The notes below the pieces were generated by a model that saw only the letters and a program-made list of their open reading frames with translations, made no database searches and had not been told where the DNA came from. Shown here one piece after another: positions 43,570-53,137 of a stretch of 64,000 nt of DNA. The stretch comes from CAZRHR01 sp964578885 (GTDB taxonomy: Bacteria; Bacteroidota; Bacteroidia; CAIKAF01), in contig CAZOEO010000001.1 of the NCBI GenBank assembly GCA_964578885.1, positions 1 to 64,000 of the forward strand, given 5' to 3'. The translations under genes were made by a program, and so were the position numbers. Position 1 is the stretch's first letter; every line of letters begins with the position of its first letter.

Positions 43570-45306
43570 TTAGAAACGCATGGGGGCCGGTCTCCGCTTT
43601 TTGCGGTCGTCGCCACCACCAAAACTATTTTGGCTGTTGTTGCCGTAGGATTTTTTGAATTTACCACCACCGCTACGGCCCTGGTCTTTTCCTCCGGATC
43701 TTGGAGCTGGACCACGATCTGTGCGCAGTTCGAAACGAACAGGACGGTCATTCACCTTTTGTCCTTTTAAGCCGCCTTGAAAAGCATCTGCCATTTCTTT
43801 GCGCACTTCTAAAAGGGTGTAGCTGGATTTCAAGCCAATCCACGGAATATCATTTTCCTGCAATCCACACGTTTCAGCGAGATATTCTTTCATCGAGCGA
43901 AGGTCGAAACCGTCCATGGTGCCCAAATTCAAGAAAAAGCGAGCCACGTCTGAACGCATGGGCTCTCCGCCCATGTCCTCCATGTTCGCATCTTGGTTTT
44001 GGTCGTTATAATAACGCAACATGGGTTCGAAGCGTGCAGAAAGGAAGCGCGCGAGAATATCTTCACGGCTTAAGTCGGCCAGCATTTGGCTCAACGCTTC
44101 CACGGAGCCTTCCATGTCTGGTAAAATGTTGGTATCGCGGATTTCTGCCGCCCAGGTTTCTACCTGTCTGCGTACAATATCTTTGAATCCTGGCATTTCA
44201 CGAAGCACGAAGCGGCTTTGCAAAGCTCTTTCGAGGGTGGCAATTTTCCCTTTTTCGTTTTTGGAAATCAGGGCAATCGATACTCCTTTTTTACCGGCAC
44301 GGGCTGTACGACCTGCGCGGTGGGTGTAGTTTTCCAGATCATCTGGTAAGTGGTAGTGAATCACGTGGGTTACGTCATTCACGTCGATTCCGCGCGCTGC
44401 CACGTCGGTAGCAACAAGCATACGAAGGTGTCGTGTACGGAAACGCTTCATGACTTGATCGCGCTGTGCCTGGCTCAGGTCGCCATGGAGGGCGTCCGCG
44501 TTGTAGCCGTCACGAATCAAGGCATCGGCCACTTGCTGGGTTTCTTTCCTTGTTCTGCAGAATACAATTCCGAAGATGTCGGGATGAAAGTCAGCGATTC
44601 TTTTGAGGGCCTGATATTTGTTTTTTGGGCCAGTGATGTAGAATTGGTGTTCGATGTTCTCGTTGCTGGCATTTTTGCGTCCCACGGTAATTTCAATGGG
44701 GTCGAACATAAACTGCTGTGCAATACGAGACACTTCAGAAGGCATGGTAGCCGAGAACAGCCATGTGAATTTGGTGTCCGGAGTTTGTCCCAGAATGAGG
44801 TCCAGATCTTCACGGAATCCCATGTTCAGCATTTCATCGGCTTCATCTAAAACAGCTACACGTACGCCGGACAAGTCGATTTTGTTCCGGTTAATCATGT
44901 CTGTTAATCTTCCGGGAGTAGCCACAATAATGTTGGCACCATCACGGATTTCTCTGATTTGTCCTTCGATACCAGCACCACCATAGATGGCTGCAATGCG
45001 GATACCGGACACGTATTTGGAGAAATTTTCCAAGTCACGTGATACTTGCAGGCAAAGCTCGCGGGTAGGACAAATGATTAATCCCTGTGGTTTACGGGAA
45101 GTGGCATCTGTCATGGCGATGAGGGGAAGTCCAAACGCAGCCGTTTTACCGGTTCCAGTTTGGGCGAGGGCGACGAGGTCGCCGGGTTGTTCAAGAAGCA
45201 CCGGAATGGCTTGTTCCTGAACAGGAGTAGGGGATTGGAATCCCAGATCGGTTAACGCACGAACTAACGGGGCTTGCAAGCCCAACATTTCAAATGGGTG
45301 TGACAT
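43570..45306 (-). CDS. deaD: DEAD-box RNA helicase of the cold-shock (DeaD/CsdA) type
   Basis: 578 residues. Two RecA domains with Q motif near residue 20, motif I AQTGTGKT, motif II DEAD, motif III SAT, motif VI HRAGRTARAG. After residue ~375 comes an alpha-helical dimerisation region and a DbpA-type RNA-binding domain (about 465-535, VARFFLNLGTMDGFDLRSMKEYL ... WIGLKSSYTLLEVRKEMADAF), then a basic Gly-rich tail. This architecture fits DeaD/CsdA proteins that unwind RNA in ribosome assembly and mRNA decay, often at low temperature. It is preceded by a ~140-nt leader. Confidence 0.93.
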   Translation of the reverse strand: MSHPFEMLGLQAPLVRALTDLGFQSPTPVQEQAIPVLLEQPGDLVALAQTGTGKTAAFGLPLIAMTDATSRKPQGLIICPTRELCLQVSRDLENFSKYVSGIRIAAIYGGAGIEGQIREIRDGANIIVATPGRLTDMINRNKIDLSGVRVAVLDEADEMLNMGFREDLDLILGQTPDTKFTWLFSATMPSEVSRIAQQFMFDPIEITVGRKNASNENIEHQFYITGPKNKYQALKRIADFHPDIFGIVFCRTRKETQQVADALIRDGYNADALHGDLSQAQRDQVMKRFRTRHLRMLVATDVAARGIDVNDVTHVIHYHLPDDLENYTHRAGRTARAGKKGVSIALISKNEKGKIATLERALQSRFVLREMPGFKDIVRRQVETWAAEIRDTNILPDMEGSVEALSQMLADLSREDILARFLSARFEPMLRYYNDQNQDANMEDMGGEPMRSDVARFFLNLGTMDGFDLRSMKEYLAETCGLQENDIPWIGLKSSYTLLEVRKEMADAFQGGLKGQKVNDRPVRFELRTDRGPAPRSGGKDQGRSGGGKFKKSYGNNSQNSFGGGDDRKKRRPAPMRF

Positions 45307-45449
45307 AAATCAACTGTTACCGCCGGCACCTGGCCTTCGAGATGGAACTTTACAACTTAAAAGCGAGCAACCACCGACAGGAAACGTTGACTTACCAAAA
45401 AGAAGAAATCCCGCTATCCAGGGATACGGCTTTATTTATAAAACCGGTG

Positions 45450-45479
45450 CAAAGATAATCGAATTTCCCGAAACCACAA
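45450..45479 (-). promoter_or_regulatory. Bacteroidota-type promoter of the DEAD-box helicase gene
   Basis: On the minus strand: TTG (45479-45477), 19-bp spacer, perfect TATCTTTG (45457-45450). Transcription would begin near 45445, giving an mRNA leader of about 140 nt before the ATG at 45306. Confidence 0.7.
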
Positions 45480-45535
45480 GCTATTAGCGGTTTTCCTTGA
45501 TTTGAGTGGCCATATTCCTTATCTTCACCCACTAA

Positions 45536-47050
45536 ATGGCACCACACGCTTTTCGGAAACAACGCTGGAAAATTGGGCTGGGAGTGGCGGCTGCACTTAT
45601 TGTAGCGGCCACCTTAGTGTATACCAATAATCTAATTCGTGCCATTCGTTTAGATGAACGGCAAAAAGTGGGTTTATGGGCACGTGCCGTTCAGAATCGG
45701 GCAGAATTGGTGCGCCAAACCAACGCCATTTTCAGAGATTTTGAGGAAGAAGACCAAAAAAATATTCGCCTTTGGGCCGAAGCCAATCAGTTTCTGGCGT
45801 CCTATGATGGCATGAGTGATATTCATTTCCCATCCCTCATTCTCACCAACAATACGACTATTCCTGTTATTATTGCTACTCCGGAGGATGAAATCCTGAT
45901 GGTGAACAACTTTTCCCCGGCTCAGGAAAAGGACACCCTCTTTCTGCAGGAAGAAATAGAAAGGTTGCGCAAGAAAAGCCGCCCCGTAGATGTTAGTTAT
46001 AAAGTGGATGGCGTTTGGATCAAACAATATCTATACTACGATGATTCCCGTATTTATTCCAGTTTAAAGCGGGTAATTCATGATTTGGGTAATTCTTTCA
46101 TCGAGGAAACGGTAATTAATGCCGCCTCTGTTCCGGTCATTTTTACCAATGCGGCGGCAGACAGCATTCTGGCCTTCGGCAACATCGACGAACTTATTGA
46201 ACAAGGGTGGATTGAGGATGCCGATCTGATTGCAGAAATGAAAAAGCACAATCATATCGAGGTGGAGTTGCAGCCGGGTGTGCTTTATCACATTTATTAT
46301 ATGGATAGCCAGACCTTGGCTCAGTTGCGTTATTTTCCCTGGATTTTCCTTGCCATTGTTACTGCTTTTTTGCTGACCGGTTATCTTCTTTTTTCCCTGG
46401 CCCGGCGATCGGAGCAAAATTTATTGTGGGTGGGCATGTCAAAGGAAACGGCTCATCAATTGGGCACGCCAATTTCTTCCTTAATGGGCTGGGTAGAAGT
46501 TTTACAGGACAAGCAGGTGTCGGAAGACATTTTGCACGAGATTGGTAAAGACATTGAGCGGCTGCAAATGGTGGCCGAACGATTTTCTAAAATTGGATCG
46601 CTGCCCAATCTTCAACCGGGCTTGCTTTCTGATGTGGCCCGGCAAACCATGGATTATCTTCGCCCGCGCATTCGCCCTTCTGTTCGCATGGAACTTCATG
46701 TGGAAGAAGAGGCCCCGGTTTTATTAAACGCTGCTTTATTGGTTTGGGCTCTGGAAAATGTTTTAAGAAACAGTGTGGACGCCTCTACCGGAAAGGCTCT
46801 GATTTACATTCAGTTGTCTGTTTCCGGTAAAAAAATGGTGATGGACATTACCGATACCGGAAAGGGGATTCCAAAAAAGGCCTGGAAAACGGTTTTTAAA
46901 CCCGGCTATACCACTAAAACACGAGGCTGGGGACTTGGGCTTAGTTTGACCAAACGCATTGTTTCAGAGTATCATAATGGCAGTGTTTTTGTCAAATGGA
47001 GTGAGCCAGACAAGGGGACGACCCTAAGATTTGTCTTTCCTATAGAATGA
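45536..47050 (+). CDS. Membrane sensor histidine kinase
   Basis: 504 residues. Membrane helix 1 at about 13-30, an extracytoplasmic region of ~230 residues, helix 2 at about 268-288, then the dimerisation helix with the phospho-accepting His307 in SKETAHQLGTPISSLMGW, and the ATPase domain with N box ENVLRNSVDAS, G1 DTGKGIP and G2 GWGLGLSLTKRI. The kinase core looks complete and resembles a Bacteroidota group with the AHQLGTP H-box. No response regulator is adjacent; the next gene is an AraC-type regulator that lacks a receiver domain, so the partner is unknown. Confidence 0.92.
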   Translation: MAPHAFRKQRWKIGLGVAAALIVAATLVYTNNLIRAIRLDERQKVGLWARAVQNRAELVRQTNAIFRDFEEEDQKNIRLWAEANQFLASYDGMSDIHFPSLILTNNTTIPVIIATPEDEILMVNNFSPAQEKDTLFLQEEIERLRKKSRPVDVSYKVDGVWIKQYLYYDDSRIYSSLKRVIHDLGNSFIEETVINAASVPVIFTNAAADSILAFGNIDELIEQGWIEDADLIAEMKKHNHIEVELQPGVLYHIYYMDSQTLAQLRYFPWIFLAIVTAFLLTGYLLFSLARRSEQNLLWVGMSKETAHQLGTPISSLMGWVEVLQDKQVSEDILHEIGKDIERLQMVAERFSKIGSLPNLQPGLLSDVARQTMDYLRPRIRPSVRMELHVEEEAPVLLNAALLVWALENVLRNSVDASTGKALIYIQLSVSGKKMVMDITDTGKGIPKKAWKTVFKPGYTTKTRGWGLGLSLTKRIVSEYHNGSVFVKWSEPDKGTTLRFVFPIE

Positions 47051-47056
47051 TTCTAG

Positions 47057-47064
47057 TACCTTTG
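47057..47064 (+). promoter_or_regulatory. Promoter -7 box upstream of the AraC-type regulator
   Basis: A perfect TACCTTTG lies 86 bases before the ATG of the regulator gene. A TTG at 47031-47033 is 23 bp upstream, slightly longer spacing than usual. Confidence 0.4.
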
Positions 47065-47149
47065 TCCGTGGTTGAGGCGATTTCCTAATGTATAAACATG
47101 CGGGGAATGGGCGAGATGTTTTAAGTTTACATATGGAAAAGAACATGGG

Positions 47150-48376
47150 ATGCAAGTTTTACTAGCGGCGATTACCCTCGTCCTTTTCTTTTTTGGTCTT
47201 AGGCAATTTTTTATTGCCGACACCCCGAAATATTTGCGAAACATCTTTGGAATTCTGATTCTAAGCCGTGTTTTACTGAATGTTTTTTTTATGATGGCGA
47301 AGGGCGAATTTCTCATGCATTTTCCTTTCCTATTGAAATGCAGTGCCCCCTTCTTTTATGCTTCTCCCGCTTTCGTTTACTTATATCTACGCGGATTGAT
47401 GATTCCGCAGATGGACTGGAAGAAACGAGATTATCTCCATTTTTTGCCCGCTCTTTTTGGTGTGTTGGAAGTTTTACCCTGGTATTTTCAGCCCCATGCC
47501 GCGATGTTAACAGATGTACAATCCATCGATTTTTCCGGGGCATTGTTTTTTCAATATTTTACAGGTCCAGTCAGCGAACGTCTGGGATATGTCATCAAGC
47601 CGGCATTGCAGATATTTTATCTGATTTGGGCATTTAAGTTGGCACGTGAAACGGGCTTTTTTAAAGAATCATCTGGAATTGAGCCAAAGCGGCATTGGGT
47701 GGGCTTTATTTTAGCCATGCTCACTCTGGCTTTTCTGATTCAATGCGCTCAATTGGTGTCCTTGCATACGGACCTTGGATCAGAATATTTCAATTTTTCT
47801 CCTTTGGAACTGCTTTTGATATTGAATATCATGATTTTGGTGGTTTTCTTGCTGTTTGTTTTTCAAAAGCCTGTTATGCTCACCCATTTTATGCTTGGTT
47901 ACACTACAGAGGAAAAAGGACCATCTTTGTCGTCAAAGGTTTCTGCTGAAATGGTTTCTGAAGAAATTCCGGAGAAGTCGGAAACTGGTCAGGATGACAA
48001 CAATTCGCGAGAGGTGCTTACTGCGGAGGAATCGGAGCAATTGTTTTTGCGTGCAGAGGCGCTTATCATGACGGCGTCCTTGTTTCGTCAGCATCAATTA
48101 CATGTTGCTCAGGTCGCTTCTTCCCTGGAAGTTCCTGTGCATCATTTGTCTTTTTGCTTGAATAAGTATAAAGGTTTGACATTTAGAGAGTGGGTAAATC
48201 AACATAGAATTAATGCTTTTTTGGAGGACTATCCACGGCTCAATCAAACCATGACCATAGAGGCGCAGGCACAGGCGTGTGGCTTTAAGAACAGTTCTGG
48301 CTTTTATCTGACCTTCAAGAAGTATAAAGGCTGTAGTCCGAAAGAGTTCTTGCAAAATGCTTCTGATTATCAGTAA
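47150..48376 (+). CDS. Membrane-bound AraC-type transcriptional regulator
   Basis: 408 residues. The first ~240 residues contain about seven hydrophobic helices (for example VLLAAITLVLFFFGLRQFF and FILAMLTLAFLIQCAQLVSL), forming a membrane sensor. A charged linker (about 245-300) leads to an AraC-type double helix-turn-helix at about 315-405 (LHVAQVASSLEVPVHHLSFCLNKY ... IEAQAQACGFKNSSGFYLTFKKYKGCSPKEF). This seven-helix plus AraC layout is known in Bacteroidota; the ligand and targets are unknown. It could control the adhesin gene downstream, but only position suggests this. Confidence 0.88.
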   Translation: MQVLLAAITLVLFFFGLRQFFIADTPKYLRNIFGILILSRVLLNVFFMMAKGEFLMHFPFLLKCSAPFFYASPAFVYLYLRGLMIPQMDWKKRDYLHFLPALFGVLEVLPWYFQPHAAMLTDVQSIDFSGALFFQYFTGPVSERLGYVIKPALQIFYLIWAFKLARETGFFKESSGIEPKRHWVGFILAMLTLAFLIQCAQLVSLHTDLGSEYFNFSPLELLLILNIMILVVFLLFVFQKPVMLTHFMLGYTTEEKGPSLSSKVSAEMVSEEIPEKSETGQDDNNSREVLTAEESEQLFLRAEALIMTASLFRQHQLHVAQVASSLEVPVHHLSFCLNKYKGLTFREWVNQHRINAFLEDYPRLNQTMTIEAQAQACGFKNSSGFYLTFKKYKGCSPKEFLQNASDYQ

Positions 48377-48582
48377 TATGATTAGTTCTTTAGGGCGTTT
48401 TGTCTATGGATGGGTCTATAGAAAATTTGTCCGTTTATTGGTATAAATGGAGAGTTCGGACAAGCGGATTCGTCCTTTTGAGGAAATGGAAGGATACATT
48501 TGATTCTTTCAATTCCTATAGATCCATTATGAATTTGTATGTAAGCGCAGAAAGCGAGTGCTATTCGCGGCTGTTTAAAGGA

Positions 48583-51500
48583 ATGCCATATTCCCTGAAA
48601 CAATTCTTAGCTGGTTTCATTTCCTGCTTGTTTTTTTTGATGCTTTCTGGTTCTTTGCAAGCCCAGGTTCAAGTAGATATTCTAGTGGTAGGAGCGGGAG
48701 GAAGTGGCGGAGCCCATAAGTTGGCAACAAATGGTTCGGGCGGCGGCGGCGGTGGCGGTGTGGCATTTGTAGAGCAAACCACACTCGCAGATGGAAGTTA
48801 TACCGTAACGGTAGCGCCGACAACCAGCGGTAAGAACAACGGTAGTACTACTTGTAATGGAGTGGGCAACAATGGCCAGAATAGTGTTTTTTCCCGAAGT
48901 GGGCATATTTCCATCACGGCTTATGGCGGCGGCGGTGGCGGTGGCTGCGGAACGGCGAACGGAAATTCCGGAGGCTCCAGTGGTGGAGGACATTGCACTG
49001 GTACGGGGCAAGCAGCAACCAAAGCGGTGGTATCCGGTCAAAATGGCGGAAATGTTACTGTTTATGGAAATCAGGGTGGCACAGGAAGTGCTTGTGGATC
49101 TCCTAGTAATGGTGCCGGTGGCGGTGGTGCCACGGCTGTTGGAAGCGTATCAAATGGAGGTGCGGGCGTTTCTTTGTCCATTACCGGAACAGCTCAAGTG
49201 TATGGATCCGGTGGCGGAGCCAATGCGGTCACAGGAGGATTCGGCGGCACCAACGCAGGAAATGGAACGAGCGGCACCAATACCAATAGCGCTTCGGGTT
49301 CCGTGAATGCAGCCAATAATTTTGGCGGCGGTGGCGGCGGTTCTTCTTGCGGAAACTGTACTTCCGGCTCAGGGGGATCAGGTGTTGTGATTATTCGGTA
49401 TGCCGCAACTTCTCCGCTGGCAACCGGAGGCAGCCAAACCTCTTACACCGGAAATGGAACCAACGGAACCAATGGTGTGGTCTATCAAGTGCATACTTTC
49501 ACTTCTTCGGGCACTTTTGCCTTGACCGGCATTATTACTACTCAGCCTTCCGCTTTAGCTCAGCAGATTTGTCTTCATGGCGCCTCGACACCTTTGTCGG
49601 TGGTGGCCTCCGGAACATCTCTTTCTTATCAATGGTACAGTAACACTATTGCTTCTAATACAGGAGGAACCCTCATTTCGGGTGCCATTTCTGCCAGTTA
49701 TACACCACCCACTCAAACCGCAGGTACGCTTTATTATTATTGCGTTGTTACCAATTCATCCGGAACACAAACCAGCCAGGTGTCCGGAGCCATTACGGTG
49801 AGCACATCTTCTGTGGCTGGAAGCATCAGTGGTGCTACGGCCGTGATGGGAGGAACCAATTCTACCCTTCTAACCCTTTCTGGTTTTTCGGGCAGCATTC
49901 AATGGCAGTCATCTTCGGATGGAACCCAGTTTTCGGACCTTGTTGGCGCCACCACCACTACGTATACGGCCACGGATTTAAATGCGACTACTTACTTTCG
50001 GGCCGTTGTTACCAATGGTGGCTGTGCTGCTGCCATTTCACCCGCGGTAACCATACTGGTGACGCCGGCGCCATCGGCGGCAACGACCCTGACGATTTCC
50101 GGAACAGGAGGTCAAATTTCCATTGTAAACAATGTGCCCACCATCGTTGATGCTGGTTTGTTGGTGACTGGCGACGGGCAGATTCATGGTTTTTCTGTTT
50201 CCATTTCCGGAAATTATACCCCGGGAGATTTGCTGGATTATACAGGTGCTTTACCCTCGGGCGTAACAGCTGCCCCTTTTAATGTAACCAGTAGAAGTAT
50301 AGTGTTTACGGGTTCTGCTTCACCTGCCGATTGGCAAACGTTGCTAAGAACCGTTCGTTTAATCACGGCGGCGGTGACATGCAATCCCGAAACGCGTGAG
50401 GTCACTTTTTCTACCAGTACCAATTATTTCAATTATTTCAATGGTCATTATTATGAATATAGTCCCGTAGTCAGATCCTGGACCGATGCAAAAGCTTTTG
50501 CGGCGTCCAAAACCTTTTTTGGTCGAAGAGGCTATTTGGTCACCATTAGTTCTGCTGCGGAAAATGCTTTTGTATCAACCCTGATAAATCAGGACACCTG
50601 GATTGGTTGCTCGGATAATTTTTCTCAAATCAATGGGGCGGTCGGCTACACGAAGTACGCGAGTCAAAATAATGCGGAAGGCCGTTGGCATTGGATTACC
50701 GGTCCGGAAAAAGGCATTCAGATTCGGACGGGAAACGCGTCTACCGCCGAAAAACCAGGAAGTCCGGTTTCCGGAGTGTTTCAAAATTGGAATATAACTG
50801 GCAGCTATTCGACCAACGAGCCCAATGATGTTTGGAGCAAGGGATTGCCCGGCGAGGAAGATTATGGTCATTTATGGGCCAACTCCAGCAAATGGAACGA
50901 TTTCCCCAACCGCGGAAGGGCTTGTATTATTGAATATGGTGATATGCCTGGTGACCAGCCTGTTGGATCGCTTTCTTTTTCTCGTTCCGTACTGGTTTTG
51001 GGCGCTACTCCCGGAAGCATTTCCGGTGGCAACCTCACCGTCTGTTCCGGGGGAGACGCTACTTTACAGCTGGATGGCGCTACCGGAACCGTCGCAAGGT
51101 GGGAAGCGGCTTCTGACCCGTTTTTTCAAGTGGGTGCCACTCAGTCATTGGCCAACACGACGACTACCCTGGCCTTGACCAATCTGACGGCCACCCATTA
51201 TTACAGAGCCATTATGGTCAATGGTGCTTGTACCTTGGCTACCAACCATCAGCGCATTGAAGTGGCGGATGTTTTCCCGGGAACCATTACGGCTTATTCC
51301 AATCAGGTATGTAGTCAAAGTGCTGCTGAACTAAGTCTGAATGGCTATGTGGGAACGGTTCAAAAATGGCAAGTCAGTACAGATACCACCGGTGCATCCT
51401 CAGATATTGCGTCCACCGCGTCCACCCTGAGTCAGGTACTTTCTACTACAGGAACTCATTTTTTCAGGGCTTTGGTAGAAAATGCAGGATGCGGAACGCC

Positions 51501-53055
51501 AGCGTTGGCGACCGAGTGGTACCCGGTGGAGGTATCCGGTGCAGGAGCTCCGGCGGGCGGAACCCTCAACTCCAATTATCATTGTGGGGTCAATAACGAA
51601 GGCGTGCTCGAACTTTCAGGCGCCACAGGTTCTTCCTTTCAATGGGAAACTTCCATAGATGGTGGTAACAACTGGACCAACATTTCCGGCGCAACCCAAC
51701 CAACTTATGCCTACCAAAACCTGACCACCAACCGCAAATTCAGGGTGCAAGTGAGCAGTGGCGCTTGCGGTTCCGCCACCAGCTCCGTTGGTGTAGTGGA
51801 ATTGTATGGCACCAATGTTTGCCAATGGACGGGAGTACTCAATAACAATTGGAACGATCCCGGAAACTGGTGTGGTGGCATTGTCGCCGAAAATGGAAGA
51901 GACATGGCCCTGAGCCCCACCACCATTTATGCCCCCCTGCTCGATATGAACAGAACCGTTGGCGTATTGTCTTTCCGATCTGGCGCTCATAAAATTCTAC
52001 TTGGTGCTTACGATTTAACCGTCAGTCAGATTCAGGGATTCGATTCGCTTAATTTTGTGAAAACAGACGGTGCCGGAAAACTCAAAGCCCTTATTTCCGG
52101 GAATCTGGGAAGTTTCACTTTCCCTGTAGGGAAGTCCACCTATAATCCCGTCACCATTACCAATCGAAATGCCCAGGATGATGTTTTTTCTGTGCGGGTT
52201 ATGGATGAAGTCCGTTCCGGCGGAACCTCTGGAACCCCTATTCAAACGCCGCATGTGCAACGCACCTGGGATATTGATAAAACGAATCCGGTCAATGCCT
52301 CTGGTGTGGATTTTAGTTTCGGATGGCATTTGAATCAGGAAATGGGCACCATGAGTGGCTTTTACCTCAACCATTATCTTGCTGGTGTAGGCTGGGAATT
52401 GCCTCCTGTCTCTTCCATCGATCCAAGCAACTTGATGTCGGATACCATAAAGGAAATTCCATTTTATAGTTACACCGGAACTTTCTCGCCTTTTGCCATC
52501 GGTGGCGATGATGTAAGCCCCTTGCCCGTAGACTGGTTGAACTTCGACCTGGATTGTGTGGGTCAAACCACCAGACTCTCTTGGCAAACTGCCTCAGAAC
52601 AGAACAATCAATACTTCGAAATCCAATATTCTACCGATTTGGAAAATTGGCATCCCGTGGCCCGTATTCCGGCAAAGGGACAAAGCAATCAGCTGGAAAC
52701 ATATGTGTACTACCTTTCTAACCAATCACTTATTGGTCCATATTTTCAGCTGTCGCAGGTAGACGTGGATGGGAAAAAGGATGTATTTGGGGTACGTTAT
52801 TTCGCAGAGCTATGCAGTGCCAACCAAGAAAGTGCACACCTCTTTCCGAACCCAAGTGCGGGGCATGCTACGCTCATTGGAAGCCCTCCTTTTGCCCAAT
52901 GGGAATTGATGGATGGTCGCGGAACAAAACTGACGCAATTTTCTGCCGATGAACAAGGGCGAATGGATATTACTCTGTCTGCGCCACCGGGTATTTATTT
53001 CCTGAAATCCATTTCTTTTCCAGGCTTATCAGCAATTAAATGGATTAAATATTGA
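48583..53055 (+). CDS. Giant T9SS surface protein with glycine-rich, Ig-like and C-type lectin domains
   Basis: 1490 residues from the ATG at 48583, which starts a clear signal peptide ending S-L-Q-A-Q; the frame is open upstream to 48400 without good reason to start there. Order: a glycine-rich domain (about 30-280) with VVGAGGSGG, several runs of six or seven Gly, and SGVVIIRYA; Ig-like/PKD-like repeats (about 300-480); a C-type lectin-like domain (about 610-790) with WTDAKAFAASKTFFGRRGYLVTI, NEPND and WNDFP; further Ig-like repeats with C-S-G-G or C-S-Q-S; and a type A sorting domain at the end (FPNPSAGHATLIG ... GIYFLKSISFPG). The lectin EPN motif suggests Ca2+-dependent sugar binding, thus adhesion. 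Single gene; DNA of the glycine part is repetitive. Confidence 0.9.
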   Translation: MPYSLKQFLAGFISCLFFLMLSGSLQAQVQVDILVVGAGGSGGAHKLATNGSGGGGGGGVAFVEQTTLADGSYTVTVAPTTSGKNNGSTTCNGVGNNGQNSVFSRSGHISITAYGGGGGGGCGTANGNSGGSSGGGHCTGTGQAATKAVVSGQNGGNVTVYGNQGGTGSACGSPSNGAGGGGATAVGSVSNGGAGVSLSITGTAQVYGSGGGANAVTGGFGGTNAGNGTSGTNTNSASGSVNAANNFGGGGGGSSCGNCTSGSGGSGVVIIRYAATSPLATGGSQTSYTGNGTNGTNGVVYQVHTFTSSGTFALTGIITTQPSALAQQICLHGASTPLSVVASGTSLSYQWYSNTIASNTGGTLISGAISASYTPPTQTAGTLYYYCVVTNSSGTQTSQVSGAITVSTSSVAGSISGATAVMGGTNSTLLTLSGFSGSIQWQSSSDGTQFSDLVGATTTTYTATDLNATTYFRAVVTNGGCAAAISPAVTILVTPAPSAATTLTISGTGGQISIVNNVPTIVDAGLLVTGDGQIHGFSVSISGNYTPGDLLDYTGALPSGVTAAPFNVTSRSIVFTGSASPADWQTLLRTVRLITAAVTCNPETREVTFSTSTNYFNYFNGHYYEYSPVVRSWTDAKAFAASKTFFGRRGYLVTISSAAENAFVSTLINQDTWIGCSDNFSQINGAVGYTKYASQNNAEGRWHWITGPEKGIQIRTGNASTAEKPGSPVSGVFQNWNITGSYSTNEPNDVWSKGLPGEEDYGHLWANSSKWNDFPNRGRACIIEYGDMPGDQPVGSLSFSRSVLVLGATPGSISGGNLTVCSGGDATLQLDGATGTVARWEAASDPFFQVGATQSLANTTTTLALTNLTATHYYRAIMVNGACTLATNHQRIEVADVFPGTITAYSNQVCSQSAAELSLNGYVGTVQKWQVSTDTTGASSDIASTASTLSQVLSTTGTHFFRALVENAGCGTPALATEWYPVEVSGAGAPAGGTLNSNYHCGVNNEGVLELSGATGSSFQWETSIDGGNNWTNISGATQPTYAYQNLTTNRKFRVQVSSGACGSATSSVGVVELYGTNVCQWTGVLNNNWNDPGNWCGGIVAENGRDMALSPTTIYAPLLDMNRTVGVLSFRSGAHKILLGAYDLTVSQIQGFDSLNFVKTDGAGKLKALISGNLGSFTFPVGKSTYNPVTITNRNAQDDVFSVRVMDEVRSGGTSGTPIQTPHVQRTWDIDKTNPVNASGVDFSFGWHLNQEMGTMSGFYLNHYLAGVGWELPPVSSIDPSNLMSDTIKEIPFYSYTGTFSPFAIGGDDVSPLPVDWLNFDLDCVGQTTRLSWQTASEQNNQYFEIQYSTDLENWHPVARIPAKGQSNQLETYVYYLSNQSLIGPYFQLSQVDVDGKKDVFGVRYFAELCSANQESAHLFPNPSAGHATLIGSPPFAQWELMDGRGTKLTQFSADEQGRMDITLSAPPGIYFLKSISFPGLSAIKWIKY

Positions 53056-53096
53056 TTTGAGTAAGGATAGGATTCTCTGCATAAGAGATGAGAGAT

Positions 53097-53137
53097 TGCG
53101 CAGTTAAGTATCTTAAAAAAAGGCTCTTAACTGCGCA
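53097..53137. repeat. Perfect 12-bp inverted repeat at a convergent gene end
   Basis: TGCGCAGTTAAG at 53097-53108 and its exact reverse complement at 53126-53137, loop 17 nt. The right arm encodes the last residues of the minus-strand barrel protein, and the A/T run and stop codon lie in the loop. It may act as a transcription stop for either convergent gene. Confidence 0.6.

Noticed and set aside
48682..49801. Long opposite- and shifted-frame ORFs in the glycine-rich region
   Set aside because: Shadows of the GGN codon runs in the adhesin gene.
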